Below, piece after piece: positions 10,433 through 23,022 of a DNA stretch of 64,000 nt. The notes under the pieces were generated by a model. The model was given only the letters and a program-made list of their open reading frames with translations. It was not told the DNA's origin and made no database searches. Every line of letters starts with the position of its first letter. Positions within the stretch are counted from its first letter, which is position 1. Source of the DNA: Coprinellus micaceus (Eukaryota > Basidiomycota > Agaricomycetes > Agaricales > Psathyrellaceae); assembly GCA_951394405.1 (NCBI GenBank), contig OX596340.1, positions 868,001 to 932,000 on the forward strand, read 5' to 3'. A program made the position numbers and the translations under genes.

Positions 10433-12350
10433 ATGCCCAAAAACTCGTACCAGTACGTGGTTTGACACCCCAGGATTCAAATTTGTCTGAATATTTTACA
10501 GCGAGGCCGATGAAGAGGCCAACGAGTCCCTCTTGTCGCATTCCGGGGGCTCTCGTCACATACGTAGTCAGAGCTGGTCGAACGCCAAACGTCCCTATGT
10601 CCTCGCCATCCTCCTTTCAGGCAACCGACGTCGTGTTCTGATCAAAATATTCCTCATTCTATTCGCCTTTTCCCTTGGATTCGTCGCCCTCATCTCCTTC
10701 TTCAAGCCCCGCATTTCTCAAGTCCTCGAGAACTCCGAGACATGGAAGAAGCAGACCCCCGACGACACAGACATCTCCTTCCCTCCACACTACACCACCC
10801 TGCGCACCCACATCAAAAATCTCCCTCAACACAACACGTCGCTACCTTTCCCAGAAGGGCGCAACGGGCGCTACATCAAATTCTCGTCCCAAATCTCCCA
10901 ACTTGGCTGGAACAATGTCCTGAACGAAATCCTCCTCAACTCGCACCTCGCTTACCGCTCCAACCGTGCCTACGTCTTTACCGAGTACGACTGGAAGCCG
11001 GACTACTACCCATGGGCGGAGGACCTGATGTATGAAAAGCCTGCTAAAACCCCGCTAGTGGCGTTGATGAGTGGTCCAGTGACCGGGGGCCCATGGTACG
11101 AGGGGGTGAAGGCCGCTCCCGCAGCTGCTTTCACGACCCCCAAGGAGCTCAAAGACCTCGGGCTAGTCTCGGATGCGCCGCCACGGAGCGTCGCCCACGC
11201 TTACTGGGAAGAAGTGTGCCCACTCCACAAACGTAAGATCATTTCAACCTCGGACGTCAAGCCCTGGCACAAGTTCAACACGAACGAGAGGGAGGGTAAA
11301 GAGATCTTCGAGTATTGGCTGCGCCTCCTCACCGACCCCAAATTCTTCGACGAAATCGCCCTATCGCATCAGGAGCACAACAAGAAGGTGAAGGGCGACG
11401 GATGTGTCGAGATTCTTCCTGCGCCAAGGTCGGAGGACAACTTCCCACAGGTATTTGATTTGTGGATGTGGGGTTGCGAGAGGGTGCTCGGTTTGTGGGA
11501 CGAGTTCAAGAACAGCCCTATCGCGAGTGTAGGCTTGGGAACGAGCGAAGTCGTGGAGCGGTGCATTAAGAGGAACCTGCACTTGTTCGGCAGGCACCGC
11601 AAGGATGGGTCAAACCCCCCACCGAAAGTCAATGCAGACTCGGATGTTGAGCTGGACGAGGATGACCTCGATAGACGACAGGGCAGCGGTACCGGGTCGG
11701 ACCCGTTCGGTCGCGTCCTCGCCGTCCACATCCGCCGTGGTGACTACAAAGCCGCCTGCCAAGACCTCGCCGACTACAACTCGACATACTACTCATGGAA
11801 CCAATTCTCCTTCTTCCCCGACCACTTCGCCCCGCCTCCGTACTCCCCAGGGAAGGAGAAAGGGTCAGGGAACCAGAGCCCCGAGAACATCAAGACCTAC
11901 AATAGCCACTGCCTCGCAGACGACAGTGCCATTGTCAAGAAAGTCAGGGCTGGGAGGAATGATTGGGAGAAGGAGACCGGGCGTGCGGGAGGGAAGGAGC
12001 ATTATTTGGACACGCTATTCTTGTTGACGAACGAGAGGGATGTGGAGTGGTTGGGCGGGTTGAAGAAGGAGTTCATCGAAGAGGATGGGTGGAAGAATGT
12101 AGTTATTAGTAGTTTGGAGATTGTGTATGGCGACGCGCAGGAGAAGGATGTGGGGATGGCGGTGGATATGGATTTAGCGAGGAGGGCTGCGGTATTTATC
12201 GGTAACGGCGTAAGTTTTTCTGCTCTTATTCCTGGTATTGGGACTGAATTTGTGCATTCTTGGTGGTTACAGTTCAGCTCGTTCACCTCGAACATTATCC
12301 ATCGAAGACTCGTGGACGGCAAGATTCCGATGAGCATACGATTCTTCTAA
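10433..12350 (+). CDS. Type II membrane glycosyltransferase, O-fucosyltransferase-like
   Basis: A Golgi/ER lumenal transferase of about 610 aa. Exon 1 is only 20 nt (10433-10452); intron 10453-10501 joins it in frame to the acidic EADEEANES segment. After a basic stretch comes one signal anchor, IKIFLILFAFSLGFVALISF (about residues 45-65), then a large lumenal domain. The diagnostic motif is VHIRRGDYK near 11730, the GDP-fucose contact seen in POFUT, FUT8 and NodZ enzymes. A C-terminal block AAVFIGNGFSSFTSNIIHRR is formed across a 63-nt intron (12210-12272) whose length is a multiple of three, so an intron-retained frame also looks open. An acidic insert (DVELDEDDLD) lies before the motif. 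Acceptor substrate unknown. Confidence 0.82.
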
Positions 12351-12685
12351 CGAGCACACGCACAACACACGAAAGCGCTTTCGCACCTGCTACCTATACC
12401 CGAACTCTCTCAACAGAGGCTTTCGACGTTTCATCCATCCCAGCCACCTCCCTTTTTCGCTGTTCACCACACCGACTTTTTGTTTGTACATAACCTACCT
12501 GCTGGGACCGCCGTCACCTCTTCCTCTTCCTTAGATCTATCCTTGTATACCCGGTGCTACCTGCCACCGATTCCGCCCGTTGTTTGTTACATTACGCCCT
12601 TGTCATTGCTACTGTCTAGTACTACATGTATGTACGCTCTGTCTCCGAATAATAGACTGTCCGACCTCCCTTCATTCGGAGGTAC
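12351..12685. other. Convergent 3' intergenic region
   Basis: A T- and C-rich 335-bp stretch between two convergent genes. It presumably carries both polyadenylation regions. No other feature is seen. Confidence 0.5.
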
Positions 12686-14397
12686 TCAGGCTCCGCCAGC
12701 GGTGACCCTGCTAGCGTAGATCTGTAGCACCTGCCCGAGGATATCGTAGATCTTTCCGATGTTGTTGTCGGAGAGGTAGCTCGCGACGGTCTCGACAGGA
12801 ACCTCTGGCCTGAGGCAGCCATTGAGCCAGTCTTTCAGCTGTACGGCGTCGGATTGGACCTAAACAGAACTGTTAGTAAAGGCATCGGTAATGGAGGATG
12901 GAGGAGATGGGAAACTCACGGTATTCCAAATGGTCATCATCTTCGCGAGACGCTTAATGATGTTGTCCGTATCCGCCTTGATCAGCTTGAGATCCTCTTT
13001 GGACTTCACGAGGTCCCCGCGCAAGTCCTTGAGGGCCTGCAGTTTCTCCTTCGCGGTCTTGAGTTTTCTATCCGCGGCTGCGAAACGAGCAATTTTAATC
13101 GACGAACGCCAGAGGATGCGTTGTTCAGGGAACGCACCAGATACTTGGCCCTGGTACACCGAAGTAGCGACACCGGAACCCATGATGGACATGAACGCCA
13201 GCCCGGCGACGACGAAGGGAATCGCAGGCACGATAACGCTAGCACACGCAAGCCCAGCGGCGCATCCGAGGATGAGACCCCCAGCGGTGCTGCCAGCCGA
13301 CGCGTAGAGCGACGTGTAGGAGTTGTCCAGCTACATAGCAATCGATGGTTCGCTCGATTAAGGCTGGCAGAGGAGCGAGTGGTGGGGCACTAACCGTCTT
13401 CTGCAACTCATCCAACTCTTTCTGGCAGTTGTTGACGTGCGCCTGGGCGTCGACTACGTCCTTGTCGACCTTCCCGAGGATGGTGTCGATGTCCTTCTCC
13501 AAGTCCGCGGCGAAAATCCCGATGTTGCTGGAGAGCGAGTTCAGCTTGCCTCCCAGCTCTGTGGCGCGCTTTTGGGTATCGTTCATGTCCTATTGCAGTT
13601 CAAAACCATTAGTATAAGATGGTAGTCGTGTGCCACGAAAGAGCAAAACTGACGCTGATGAGGATGTTAATCGAGGCTTCGAGGAGCTTAAGCGTCTTTT
13701 CAGCACGTTTCCGCGTCTCGTGGAGTTCTTCGTCCTCGGTTCTTGGGTCATCGATGATGGTCTGGAGCTTGGCGAGTTTCTCTGGGATCTCCTTGGCATA
13801 CCCTATAGGATCGTGGAGGTCAGAAGTCTGAATGAGAGCATAGGGAACGACGAGGTAACTTACGCTGGGTGTAGCAAACACCTGAAGAGGCGATGTTCTT
13901 CGAGTCGGTGAGCAACCTCTTGAATTCCTGCATGGAGTTGAAGTGTCAGCCGGGGTCTCCAAAACGTCGCCAATAATACCAACACCATGGTACCCATCCC
14001 ACTTGTCGGCGTACTTGACGACAGTCCCATCCGCACGCTTATAGTTGTGCCCGTCGATCTTGACAAGCAGCGCATGGGCATTCGCGAACGAAGTTGCGAG
14101 TGAGTTCGCATGGTCCGTCATATTGTAGATATCGTCGACGATGAGCTGGCCATCGACGCCCTTGAATGCCCCGACGAGGACCTTCGTGACGTCGAGCTTG
14201 CCGTTCTTAACTCCCTCCTTGACGACCTCGGTGAGTTGCTGCAGCTTCTGCACAGGGTCGTGGCCGTGGCCGGCCTTCTCGTTGCTGTTGGCTTCTTGTC
14301 CTTTGAGGAGAGCGTTGAAGTCGGCGGTAAGCTTGCTGAGGGAGTTATGCCACTCCTCGTCGTGGGCCTTGGCATTGGCTTTCTCGTTGGATGACAT
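12686..14397 (-). CDS. Helical protein with central hydrophobic hairpin (alpha pore-forming-protein-like architecture)
   Basis: Multi-exon gene, start ATG at 14397, stop TGA at 12686-12688. The N-terminal third is a soluble helical region with heptad-like spacing. The middle part (near 13400-13570) is coiled coil, e.g. KDIDTILGKVDKDVVDAQAH. It is followed at about 13165-13300 by two hydrophobic Gly/Ala-rich helices, e.g. AIPFVVAGLAFMSIMG. Then comes another long charged helix (KEKLQALKDLRGDLVKSKED). Long helices bracketing one hydrophobic hairpin are the hallmark of ClyA/HBL/XaxA-type proteins, and HBL-domain homologs are known in fungi. This is an architectural inference, and no family signature residue proves it. 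No signal peptide is visible. A divergent gene of similar layout starts at 15490. Confidence 0.6.
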
Positions 14398-15489
14398 AGT
14401 TCTAGGGACCGAGGTTATAGACGCAAAGAGGTTGAGAGGGATGGGATAGTATTTTACAGCCGTTCACTCGCCCACGTTATATTGCATTTTTAGCATTACG
14501 CCTGCTCAACAGAAAGCGCTTGAGTTCGCCCCTTGAAAGGACAACAACGCGACGGAGGCAAAGTATGCCGATGGGTCAGATGCCAGGAGTCACAGGTGAG
14601 GGTTGGCCGACCACCGACATTCGCAAGCGTTCAGGGGGACATGCTCGGTGTCGAAGGAGTCGCCACAAGTCCAGATTCGGGATTAGAATGGAAGGAAATG
14701 GACCAAGACGTCTGCCAGATGCACATTATTGTTGTTCATCGCAAGCGCCGCAGCTCCTCTTTCTGATTGAAAATCCACAGAAATAACACGAGACGGCATA
14801 GTTCGCCGATGTCGTGTACCCTACCCTAGTCTCGCAGAGTCCAGAACCCATGGAGAGAGAATGTAAGTGCAGAGTTATTCGCCTCGAATCGCAGTGATCT
14901 TGGTGAGAAGATCAGTGGCACTTCCCACAATCGCGCCTTGAGCTCCAACTCCCATGATCACACTGTAGAACAAGGCCACATCACCTCGAGACCTCGACTT
15001 GGCCTCTGCCGAGGCTTCCTTGTCATCTGCTGCGGTACCTGAAGACCACCTGAGGTGGTATTGGCGTCGGGAGGGCGAGTTTCCGACTTCCAATATAAGG
15101 GTTTGGGGCTAGATGCCTTCACCACGATGTTCGCGTAGCAGCACCCTGGGCGAACCTTGTGTCTTTTTTGGACCCTTTGGTGTGCCTCAAATTGCCTAAA
15201 GTTGCATTCACAAGTCACTTGGGTCCGGAGAAGGTTGTCTCCGGTTCCGACACGTGTCAGAATCAGGGCGAACGACCGCGAAGGATCGGCTACGCTCAGT
15301 CAGCTGGCGTTTTTGCTTCCTCTTCACCTTGTGTCCGTCGAACGGAAGTATCCAGGAGTATCCAAGATGGAGTATGATAGGCCATCACGTTTCTCCTCAT
15401 GAATTCGTCTTTACAGGTTGAATGGTCGATCGAGAAGTATAAGATGTGGGAGGCGCGCGGTTGGTGAAAGGCAGACGACACAGCACAGG
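14398..15489. other. 1.1-kb divergent intergenic region
   Basis: This separates the two divergent hairpin-helical genes and so should hold both promoters. I see no frame with protein character. No clear TATA element is placed close to either start. Confidence 0.45.
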
Positions 15490-18400
15490 ATGCCTGAAAC
15501 TCGACCAGACCCACTCAAGCCCAACTTCGAGCTCGACGTGTCCCCCGCACAGCGTGCTCAGGTTAGAGGATGTCTCTTTTTTATCTCCAGAACATATGCT
15601 TACAGCCCGTTGTCCCCCAGCTCCGACGAGTTCTACTCCAAGCGTTCCAAGAAGATGAGGACCCCTTTGGCATCATGGAAGAGATCGGAGAGCTCATCGA
15701 CAATGCTCTCGAGGTTCTGAAGACATTCGCCATGATCACCTCCTACCTTGCTGCTATCGATGCGTTGAATCTCTTGGGGAAGCCAACGGCATTTTCTCTC
15801 GAGTTTGCAGCGATCGAGGTTCTGTATTCCAATCTCCTGGTGTTGCTTCGTAATCATGCGTCAGAGAACGTTGCCAGGATGGACAGTAAGTACACCTTTC
15901 TATCACCTTTGTCTGTGGACGCAGTCGCGAACTTATGGGAAACAGAATATCAGCACGTCGTCTTGTCGGTCATCCAGGACCCAAAGACCAAACCTGCAGT
16001 CAAGATTGCGACCCTAGAGTCCTTCCTCTCGGTATGCCTGCATAGCACGGCCCTCTGAGTTTATTTGTCGCTCACCAGGATACCAGGAATTCGACAAGCA
16101 ACAAGAGCAGGCTGACAAGATCAGGGATACGTTCGAGAATCTGCTCTCCCGGCTCTCCTCCTTCGCCGACCGACTTGACGCATTCTCTACCCAAGCAGGA
16201 GGGCAGATCGACAAGGATATCAAAGAAATTCAGAAAAAGATCAAGGATATTCAGGAGAAGATTGAAAAGTATGTAAGGAGTACTAAAAGTATCTGTTCGG
16301 TGCTGATCAATGTAACTGTGTTCTTCTCTCCCAGGAAGAAGAAAGATGTGCGCCACCTCCTTTCTCTCTCCCGTCAAGCACCCTTCCTGACCCTTCCCAT
16401 AGTTTGACGACCACCACGATGGCCCGCCGTTCAGCTGGCCCGAAATTGCCACCGCTGCTGCCATCGGAGGCATGTTCACGAAACCCATTGCCGCAACCGT
16501 CGCGACATACAGCGCAGCCACCGCTTTGAAGACTGGTGGTGTCATCGCTGGGTCAACGTCCGCAGTCACCTTACTTTGTATTGTGGCTCCCATTGCCACA
16601 GCTGGCATGATTACTTATGGTATATGGGCCGCAGTTGACGCCAGCCTTGCGCTTGCAGCTTTGGCGGAGATCACCCGTAAGATTTTCTCTTCACACTCGT
16701 ATGTGAAGTCACTCATATTCCGTCCAGGGCTCCAAGGCGAGCTCGCCGCCGCCGAAGCGCGCCTCGCGGAGGCCCAGCGGAAGAAAAGAGACTTGGCGAA
16801 TGTTAACTCGACGGTCAAGGCCTCCAGCGCTCTGGTTAGGAGCGCCTTTGCCAGGTTATCTTTGATGACCGGCGTATGGAAAGCGGTGCGCCGACCCAAA
16901 TGCTCGTTTGGTCCCCGTGCTGAAGCGCTGAAATCTCGCCTTAGATCATGATTGACGCTCAGTCTCTTCTCGACCTTATGAGGTCCGGGGCCAGTGCCCA
17001 GGTACGCCCCCCCAAAAAACGCCCCCGCTTCTGGATTTTGGGGCTCACCAGAGGGGTAGACTATCAACGAACTCGCGTTCCTCGCGAACTTGTTCTACGG
17101 CCAGCTCGCCCGCGCTCTACAGATGATTGCATCTAAGGCATCTCCCCGACCGAGCAGCGAACAGCCTGCAGCCAAAGTTTCCAAGATTCTGGATTCGCTC
17201 ATAGACCATTTCGGCTCTACTGAAGGTGTGTAACCACCGGCCCTCAACCTTAGAATCCGAGGCTGATCAAGCAATTCCTCCCAGGTGGCACAGCCGACCT
17301 TATTCCACAATGCGAATCGTGGCCTTCTTCCGCCGAACGCGCGCCAGGAAAACCTCGGATTGATGACCCTGACTTGACTTCGAAGGTTGAGGCCCTCCTA
17401 CGAAGTGAGTACATTGGGTTCGGAAACCCGTCTTGCTCAGATTCTGACTGCCTGGCCTGCATTTGGCAGATGCCGACCTCTTGAAAGACATCAAGCCTGG
17501 ATCGAACCAGGAGAAGCTCTTGGGGACCCTCTTCGGCATGGGTAAGGCCCAAACGTTTCCCAGGCATGCAAGGTTGCTCAACCAGCTCCAACAGGGAATG
17601 TCAAGGGCTTCACTTCCATCAGTCCATCCTCGAAAGACTTCTCCGACAAGCTCCTCAAGGAATACGGTATCACCCCATCCCAACCGTTCCACGTCCCCGA
17701 CGTCCAAGTCTACATGATGAACCGGTTCCGCTCTCTCCGCCCCTTCATATCACGTACCCAGTACCGGGGCATCGTTCCTGGAATTGGGACTACCCTCGCT
17801 CCCTACTTCCGTGATGGACAATCCTTTGGTCGAATCTACAACTTCACTGAACGGTTCTTGCATCACGTACCCCGACGCATTGCCAACGGTATGGGGTACA
17901 GGGGCTTTCCGAGACCCATGATGCCGGCGAACCCTGCTGGGACGGACGAGGTGGTGAGAGCTAGGGTGGTGGTGCCTCCTCTGGTGCACTGGAGGAGGGA
18001 GTACTACCTGAGGATTTTCATGTGGATGCTGATGGGTTATTTCTTCCCATGGAGGACGTGGTTGAAGCAGTTGAGGCAGCAAATTATCCAGAGTTTCTGG
18101 GCCTGGTATTATGGTCCTGTTACCGAGTGAGTCACGCTACTTGCGCGCCCGAGTTGGGACTGACATACTTTCCAGGCACCCTGGGCCTAACTTCGGCGGT
18201 GATGATGATGAGAACGAAGGAGGAGGAGGAGGTCCTATTGGTGGCGGCGGTCCTTCTGTGGGTGGAGGAACTGGGCCGATTGCGACCTTTGCAAGCGGAG
18301 GCGGCCAAGCTACTTCCTCTGGTGGTGCAACGGAGCACGTTGTCACTCACGCGGCAGAAGAAGACACGCCTCAGGCACCCGTGGTACGACTTCACCTCTT

Positions 18401-18881
18401 GTACATCCTATGCGAGGCTGACATCCTACAGCGCGACCTCTCCGCGTCGATCACTGAGAACAACGTCCACTCCTCCATGGAGTCTCTCGCAGCCCAGTGG
18501 CCCAAGGATGGTGTCAAGGGAGCCGTCTGGCGTTGGCTGGGCTTCGAGGAAGGCAGCAGCGGTGACCTCGGCTTCTGGGATTACTACGCGAGGTCCTCGG
18601 TGGTTGGGGACATGACAACCGCAGAGCATGTGCACGCGCTTAACTTGGTTCAGCTCATGATGGTGACCCCAGACACGAAGATCGGCATCACGGACGAGGG
18701 TCTTTACCAAGTCCTTCACGCCCTCGACACTGCGTACACCACCCGTTCGGATGAAGGTCAGATTGGTATTGTGAATTCCTGCGCTGCAGCCAACCATATC
18801 GATGGTGTTCCGCGTCCCCTCATGGCGATGTGCTTACAGAAGGTGATCTTGAAACACGAAAATCTTGGGTCGAGTTCGTAG
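15490..18881 (+). CDS. Large multi-exon helical protein with hydrophobic hairpin and novel C-terminal region
   Basis: Chosen start ATG 15490 (MPETRPDPLKPNFELD). At least ten exons with good GT-AG boundaries and compatible phases run to the stop near 18881. The first half is long amphipathic helices, followed by a hydrophobic Ala/Gly-rich hairpin at about 16440-16640 (e.g. GGVIAGSTSAVTLLCIVAP). After that comes a coiled coil, ELAAAEARLAEAQRKKRDLA. This parallels the divergent gene at 12686-14397. The second half (from about 17470) is different: an aromatic/basic region near 18000 (IFMWMLMGYFFPW), a Gly-rich linker (18190-18340) and a helical C-terminus. I do not recognise that part. An alternative is two genes, the first ending at the in-frame stop 17231-17233. 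Splice phase across 17229-17282 favours one gene. Confidence 0.5.
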
Positions 18882-19148
18882 TCCAGCGGCAATGAACTGT
18901 GGGAGTTCGCGCATCGATAAATAATGTACTTCTACGCGTATCATATTTATAACAATCCTAGCAACGCACCCTTGAAACTTGCGCCTTCCACTGTGACTGT
19001 GACGCGATTTCGACGCGTCGTTGGCTTAAGTGGGTCCAAATGCTTGCCAAATGCGGTCATCTGAATCCGGGCGTGGCTGTACCCACCGTCTTGTCCCCAA
19101 CCACAACCTTGAACCCCTTGGCCACTGCGACAGATATCTTCAGCCATA

Positions 19149-22100
19149 ATGGAGGGTGCTGGAAACAGCTTCGGGAGCTTACTTCCGGTAGGCGAAGAAT
19201 CAGGCCTCAGAGAGTATCATCGACTAACCGCGCCATCATGTGCGTCTAGGACCAATTCGATAAGATCGCCTCGTTCTTCGAGACTCACCTAGAGTTAATC
19301 GGCGATGTACGGGTTCACCATGTTTACTGGGGGCGAAGACACTCAAATGGGAGTTCAGATCCGCGAACTATACACTCAAAGGGCTGCCCTGGAGCGGGAG
19401 TATGCCGTGAAACTACAAGCTCTCGCGCGGAAAGCTGCGGACAAGAAGGCGAAGATGGAACAACGAATTGCTGTAGGACCTGATCCTTCCAAAGCCTTGG
19501 ATGCTGGGACGTTGAATTATAGGTGAGTTATGACCCCTAAATATCAAATTGTATATTCTCCTAACGAAAGGGAGCATCCGAAGCACGCTGAATGTCGCCT
19601 ACGACGAGATCATCAGTTCGATGTCGAGTACTGCGGATGACCATAGCAGCATCGCAGACTCCCTGACCTCCCAAGTCGTAGAGGTCTTGCGTGTGGTCGA
19701 ACGAAGGAGCGACGCGGTGAAACAGAAGGTTAGGCGAAACCCGCTCTACTTCGGGTCCCTGAGTGGATTACTGACAATGTTGAGCAGGAACTAAACTTCT
19801 TCAACAAGTTGTTGGCCGACAGAGATCGCACATATACGGATCGGCTGAAAGTGAGGCCTATCCCCCGCATTCTTGATATTGGGCTGAAGAAGGTCTATCC
19901 ACAGGCGAAGCAAAAGGTACGGTCTTCTTGATGTCATAATCAAGCACCCCAGTTGATCGCGTACCATGAAGTACGACGAAGATTGTCTCGAAGTTGAATC
20001 ATTCAGGCAAAAGCAGGTGCGTCCTTGCGAGGTCACGTTGCTATCAATAATTGATACCCAGGGATTTCAGAGCCGCGTGAATGATGATAAGCATGCTGAA
20101 AGGGCAGCGAAGCAGGCGGAGCAGCAGCGTAACGAAATGCTGAACAGCAAGAAGTGAGTGCGCATTCCACGCGTGTGACCCTGAGGCTGACCTAACACCT
20201 CAGCGTATACCTTATCTCCATCTCAGTTGCCAACCAGGCAAAGGCTCGATTCTACTCGGCGGACCTCCCTAAACTAGAAGATGTCCGTGTTCTTTCTTCT
20301 TTCACATAGGGTCTCACTAATGACAAGCAGGAATACCGTATGCTTTTCACCCTTTCAAGAGAAACCCAATATCTGAGCCATGCGTACAGAGGGCTTACAA
20401 ACCCGCCTTGTTCAACGACTCGTCAAGGTCCTCCTGCAGTGTCAACGGCTTCAGCAGGGCCATCTAGACAGCCTCAAAGCGCGCGTTGGTAACGTCGAGG
20501 CAAGGCTGAATGCCGTCGACCCGTTAAAAGATGAAGCATTGTTTGCTGCACACAACTCCCGCTCGTTCGCGATGCCACTGGACTGGAAGTTCGAACCTTG
20601 CCAAGGTCATTATGATACTGTGCGTTTTCCTTCCACCCATCCGACAACATCCTGAACCCCTGGTCAGGACCAAATGAGCGTCGAGCCAGCACCCAAGGTG
20701 TTTATTCAGAACAAGCTGCGACGATCTAAGGAGAAAATGTCAGAGTTGCAGAGCGTGATCTACTCCAAGAGTACGTTCGCCTATCCTCCACCAATTTGAT
20801 TCTAGCACGAATGCAGCGTTACAGAAACGGAGGTTTCACAGGCAGCGCGTCCTGTAACTGGATATCAGGCAGATCACACTCTTGGCTCGATAGACGACTT
20901 GACAGACGTTCGTATTCACCAGACTTCTAAACCTACTTAACGCCGACTGACGTGTATGGAATAGGCATACCTCGAAGCAGAACACCAGCTTGGGCTATAC
21001 CAGATTTCTGAACACATTCTCAAGGCTGAGATCGACACTATTGCTGCTGCTGTTGGAAATGACGTGGGTGGAAGCAACCCCCATCAGTTCAAGAGCGCAT
21101 CCTTCTCCATTCCGGCGACCTGTAGTTACTGCAAGGTAAGCTCATTTTCCATCTTGTCGTATCTCAGAGCGCATTACCATCGGGGTGTAGGCATCCATTT
21201 GGGGTCTGAGCAAACAGGGGAAGACCTGCAAGGCGTGTGGCGTCTCTGTTCACAACAAGTGTGAATTGAAGTTCCCCGCCAATTGCGGACATCCCGACGA
21301 GACCCCTCTAGCCTCGTCATCAACTCTGAGGAGAAGTAACACAGCAGCATCTACCGCCTCCCGTACTTCAAGTAAACTTTGTCAGTTCACGCTCCCCGAA
21401 CCCTCCCAGCGTCGAATCCTGAGTGAACTGACGTTACTTCTAACAGCTGCATCATTGTCGAGTATCCCGAGCGCATCCTCCTTCGTAAAGGATCTCCATT
21501 CCGATGAGTCGTCCATCGCTGAGTCCCATCCAAGCGCACGGGTCGTGTATGACTTCAAGGCCAGTTCTGAATTTGAGCTAGCTGTGCGAGGTAAGCACTA
21601 TACCCGGCTCCGATATGCATCGCCCCTCACAAAAAACCGGGCGTTGTGCAGACGGTGAAGTGGTTCAAGTCATTGAAGAAGATGATGGATCGGGGTGGGT
21701 CAAGGTGCTGAATGAGCAGGGTCAGAGCGGGCTGGTCCCTGCGACATACCTCGAGGAGGAAAAGGCCGCGCCTGTGTCAATGCCTGCCCCAACTCGAGCC
21801 CCTGTGTCGAGAACACAAGGCTCTGGAGAGAAAGGTTAGTCTCTACGTTGCCGGCCCTGGTGTCATTTGCTAATGTGGCTCATTGCAGTTCGGGCCGTAT
21901 ACCCATACGCGTCACAAGGTTCAGACGAGCTTTCTTTGCAAGAAGGCGAAGTCCTTGAGCTATCGAGCGGGCTCAACGGAGGTAGAAACTACGCAGAAGG
22001 GTGGTGGGAAGGTAAGCTTTCCAACTTCTGACCCCATCCCCACCCTTCTAACCCCCACACTTCTCAGGCCACAACTCGAAAGGACAGAAGGGTATATTCC

Positions 22101-22209
22101 CCAGTAATTATGTGAGTTCAAGTTGTTCCAAGTTCGCGAGCCGGGATAGCCATCTCCATGTTGGATGGATACTGACCGTTCGTGACCCTTCCAGGTGGAG
22201 CTCATGTGA
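19149..22209 (+). CDS. bzz1: Bzz1-type F-BAR, C1 and tandem SH3 protein
   Basis: An actin-patch/endocytosis adaptor that activates Las17/WASP-Arp2/3 at curved membranes. Start ATG 19149 (MEGAGNSFGSLLP), with many short introns. The N-terminal F-BAR begins FDKIASFFETHLELIGD and IRELYTQRAALEREYAVKLQ and continues through about 20700. A C1 zinc finger follows near 21070-21290 (HQFKSASFSIPATCSYC, then CKACGVSVHNKCELKFPANC). Two SH3 domains come last: ARVVYDFKASSEFELAV with GSGWVKV (21535-21770), and VRAVYPYASQGSDELSL with GWWEG and IFPSNYVEL (21890-22209). Domain order F-BAR, C1, SH3, SH3 is that of fungal Bzz1. The last exon is only 15 nt (VELM then TGA). Confidence 0.9.
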
Positions 22210-22653
22210 GGTGATTGCCGGTATTATAATATCGCTTCGAACGCGAACCACGTCGTGATCTGTCGTGATCCGTTTGAAATAAGGAAGCTTCATAGATCGT
22301 TGGAGCAAGGGTCATGAAGACGACGCTGTCCAAGCGCCGGGTTCGCTTACACTGATCGACGGGACTGTATTGCTTTCATTGGATATGGTTTCTTTTGTCT
22401 GTGAGGTAACTCTACGACGTCCGATTAGAAGCTACCTTGGGCGCTCTTTTCAGCATGCAAAGTTCATTTCGTCGATAGAGGCAAGTCTCGAAGGAAATGA
22501 CTAGTCAATGACCTGTGCAGCCTTGTGCCGCATATACGCTGTATGTCCAACGGTTTTACGGCGGTAGTACTCGTTTCTTGGAGAGACAAGAGAGTTCGTT
22601 GCGCTCTCAGGAATCAAGTGCACAACCTAAACCGAACCCATCAACGGCCCATC
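22210..22653. other. Intergenic after bzz1
   Basis: A 444-bp stretch with the bzz1 3' end and leader of the broken SH3b copy. Nothing else is recognised. Confidence 0.4.
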
Positions 22654-22841
22654 ATGAAGCTCACTTTCCACGCGCTGATCACCGCACCCACTCACTTTTA
22701 TTGAACGCCCCGTTCCCTGTTACTGAAGATACTCTCCACCAGCTGGAGGAACGTGCTCCCGTCACTGGGACCGTCAGCGGAAGTGGCGTGAGGGTACCGT
22801 CGATGCGCCTTCACCGCTTCACATGCGGTGGGGCAGCATAG
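22654..22841 (+). pseudogene. Broken copy of the secreted SH3b-like protein gene
   Basis: The start ATGAAGCTCACTT and the adjacent TCATCGCACC-like signal-peptide region match the start of the gene at 23692. The frame hits TGA at codon 17. In another frame the segment APVTGTVSGSGVRV matches ASVTGTVNAGGVRY of the intact gene. The repeat region and the rest of the SH3b domain are missing. It is a truncated, frameshifted tandem duplicate lying about 1 kb upstream. Confidence 0.7.
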
Positions 22842-23004
22842 CAGACGCACAAGTCATGACTGCCAAGTGTAAAACCCGGTATGGGAGCATCGATGGGTGA
22901 CACCCGTGTTGTGATTCAATACAGCCAATTTATCCTACATAGTCGCTTCCCGTTGCTGGAAGCCTAGTCCGTTGGCACAACAAAGCGCAGGGCCCTCGAA
23001 TTCC

Positions 23005-23022
23005 GGCGCCCATTTAGGCGCT
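23005..23022. repeat. Short inverted motif GGCGCC-N-ATTTAGGCGC, copy 1
   Basis: GGCGCCCATTTAGGCGCT here differs by one base from GGCGCCCAATTAGGCGCT at 25706-25723. Both are followed within 40 nt by a GGTCCGG/GGCCGG block. It is imperfectly palindromic. Confidence 0.55.

Noticed and set aside
11361..12337. Minus-strand frames inside the fucosyltransferase-like gene
   Set aside because: They are shadows of the plus-strand coding sequence, which carries the HIRRGD motif.
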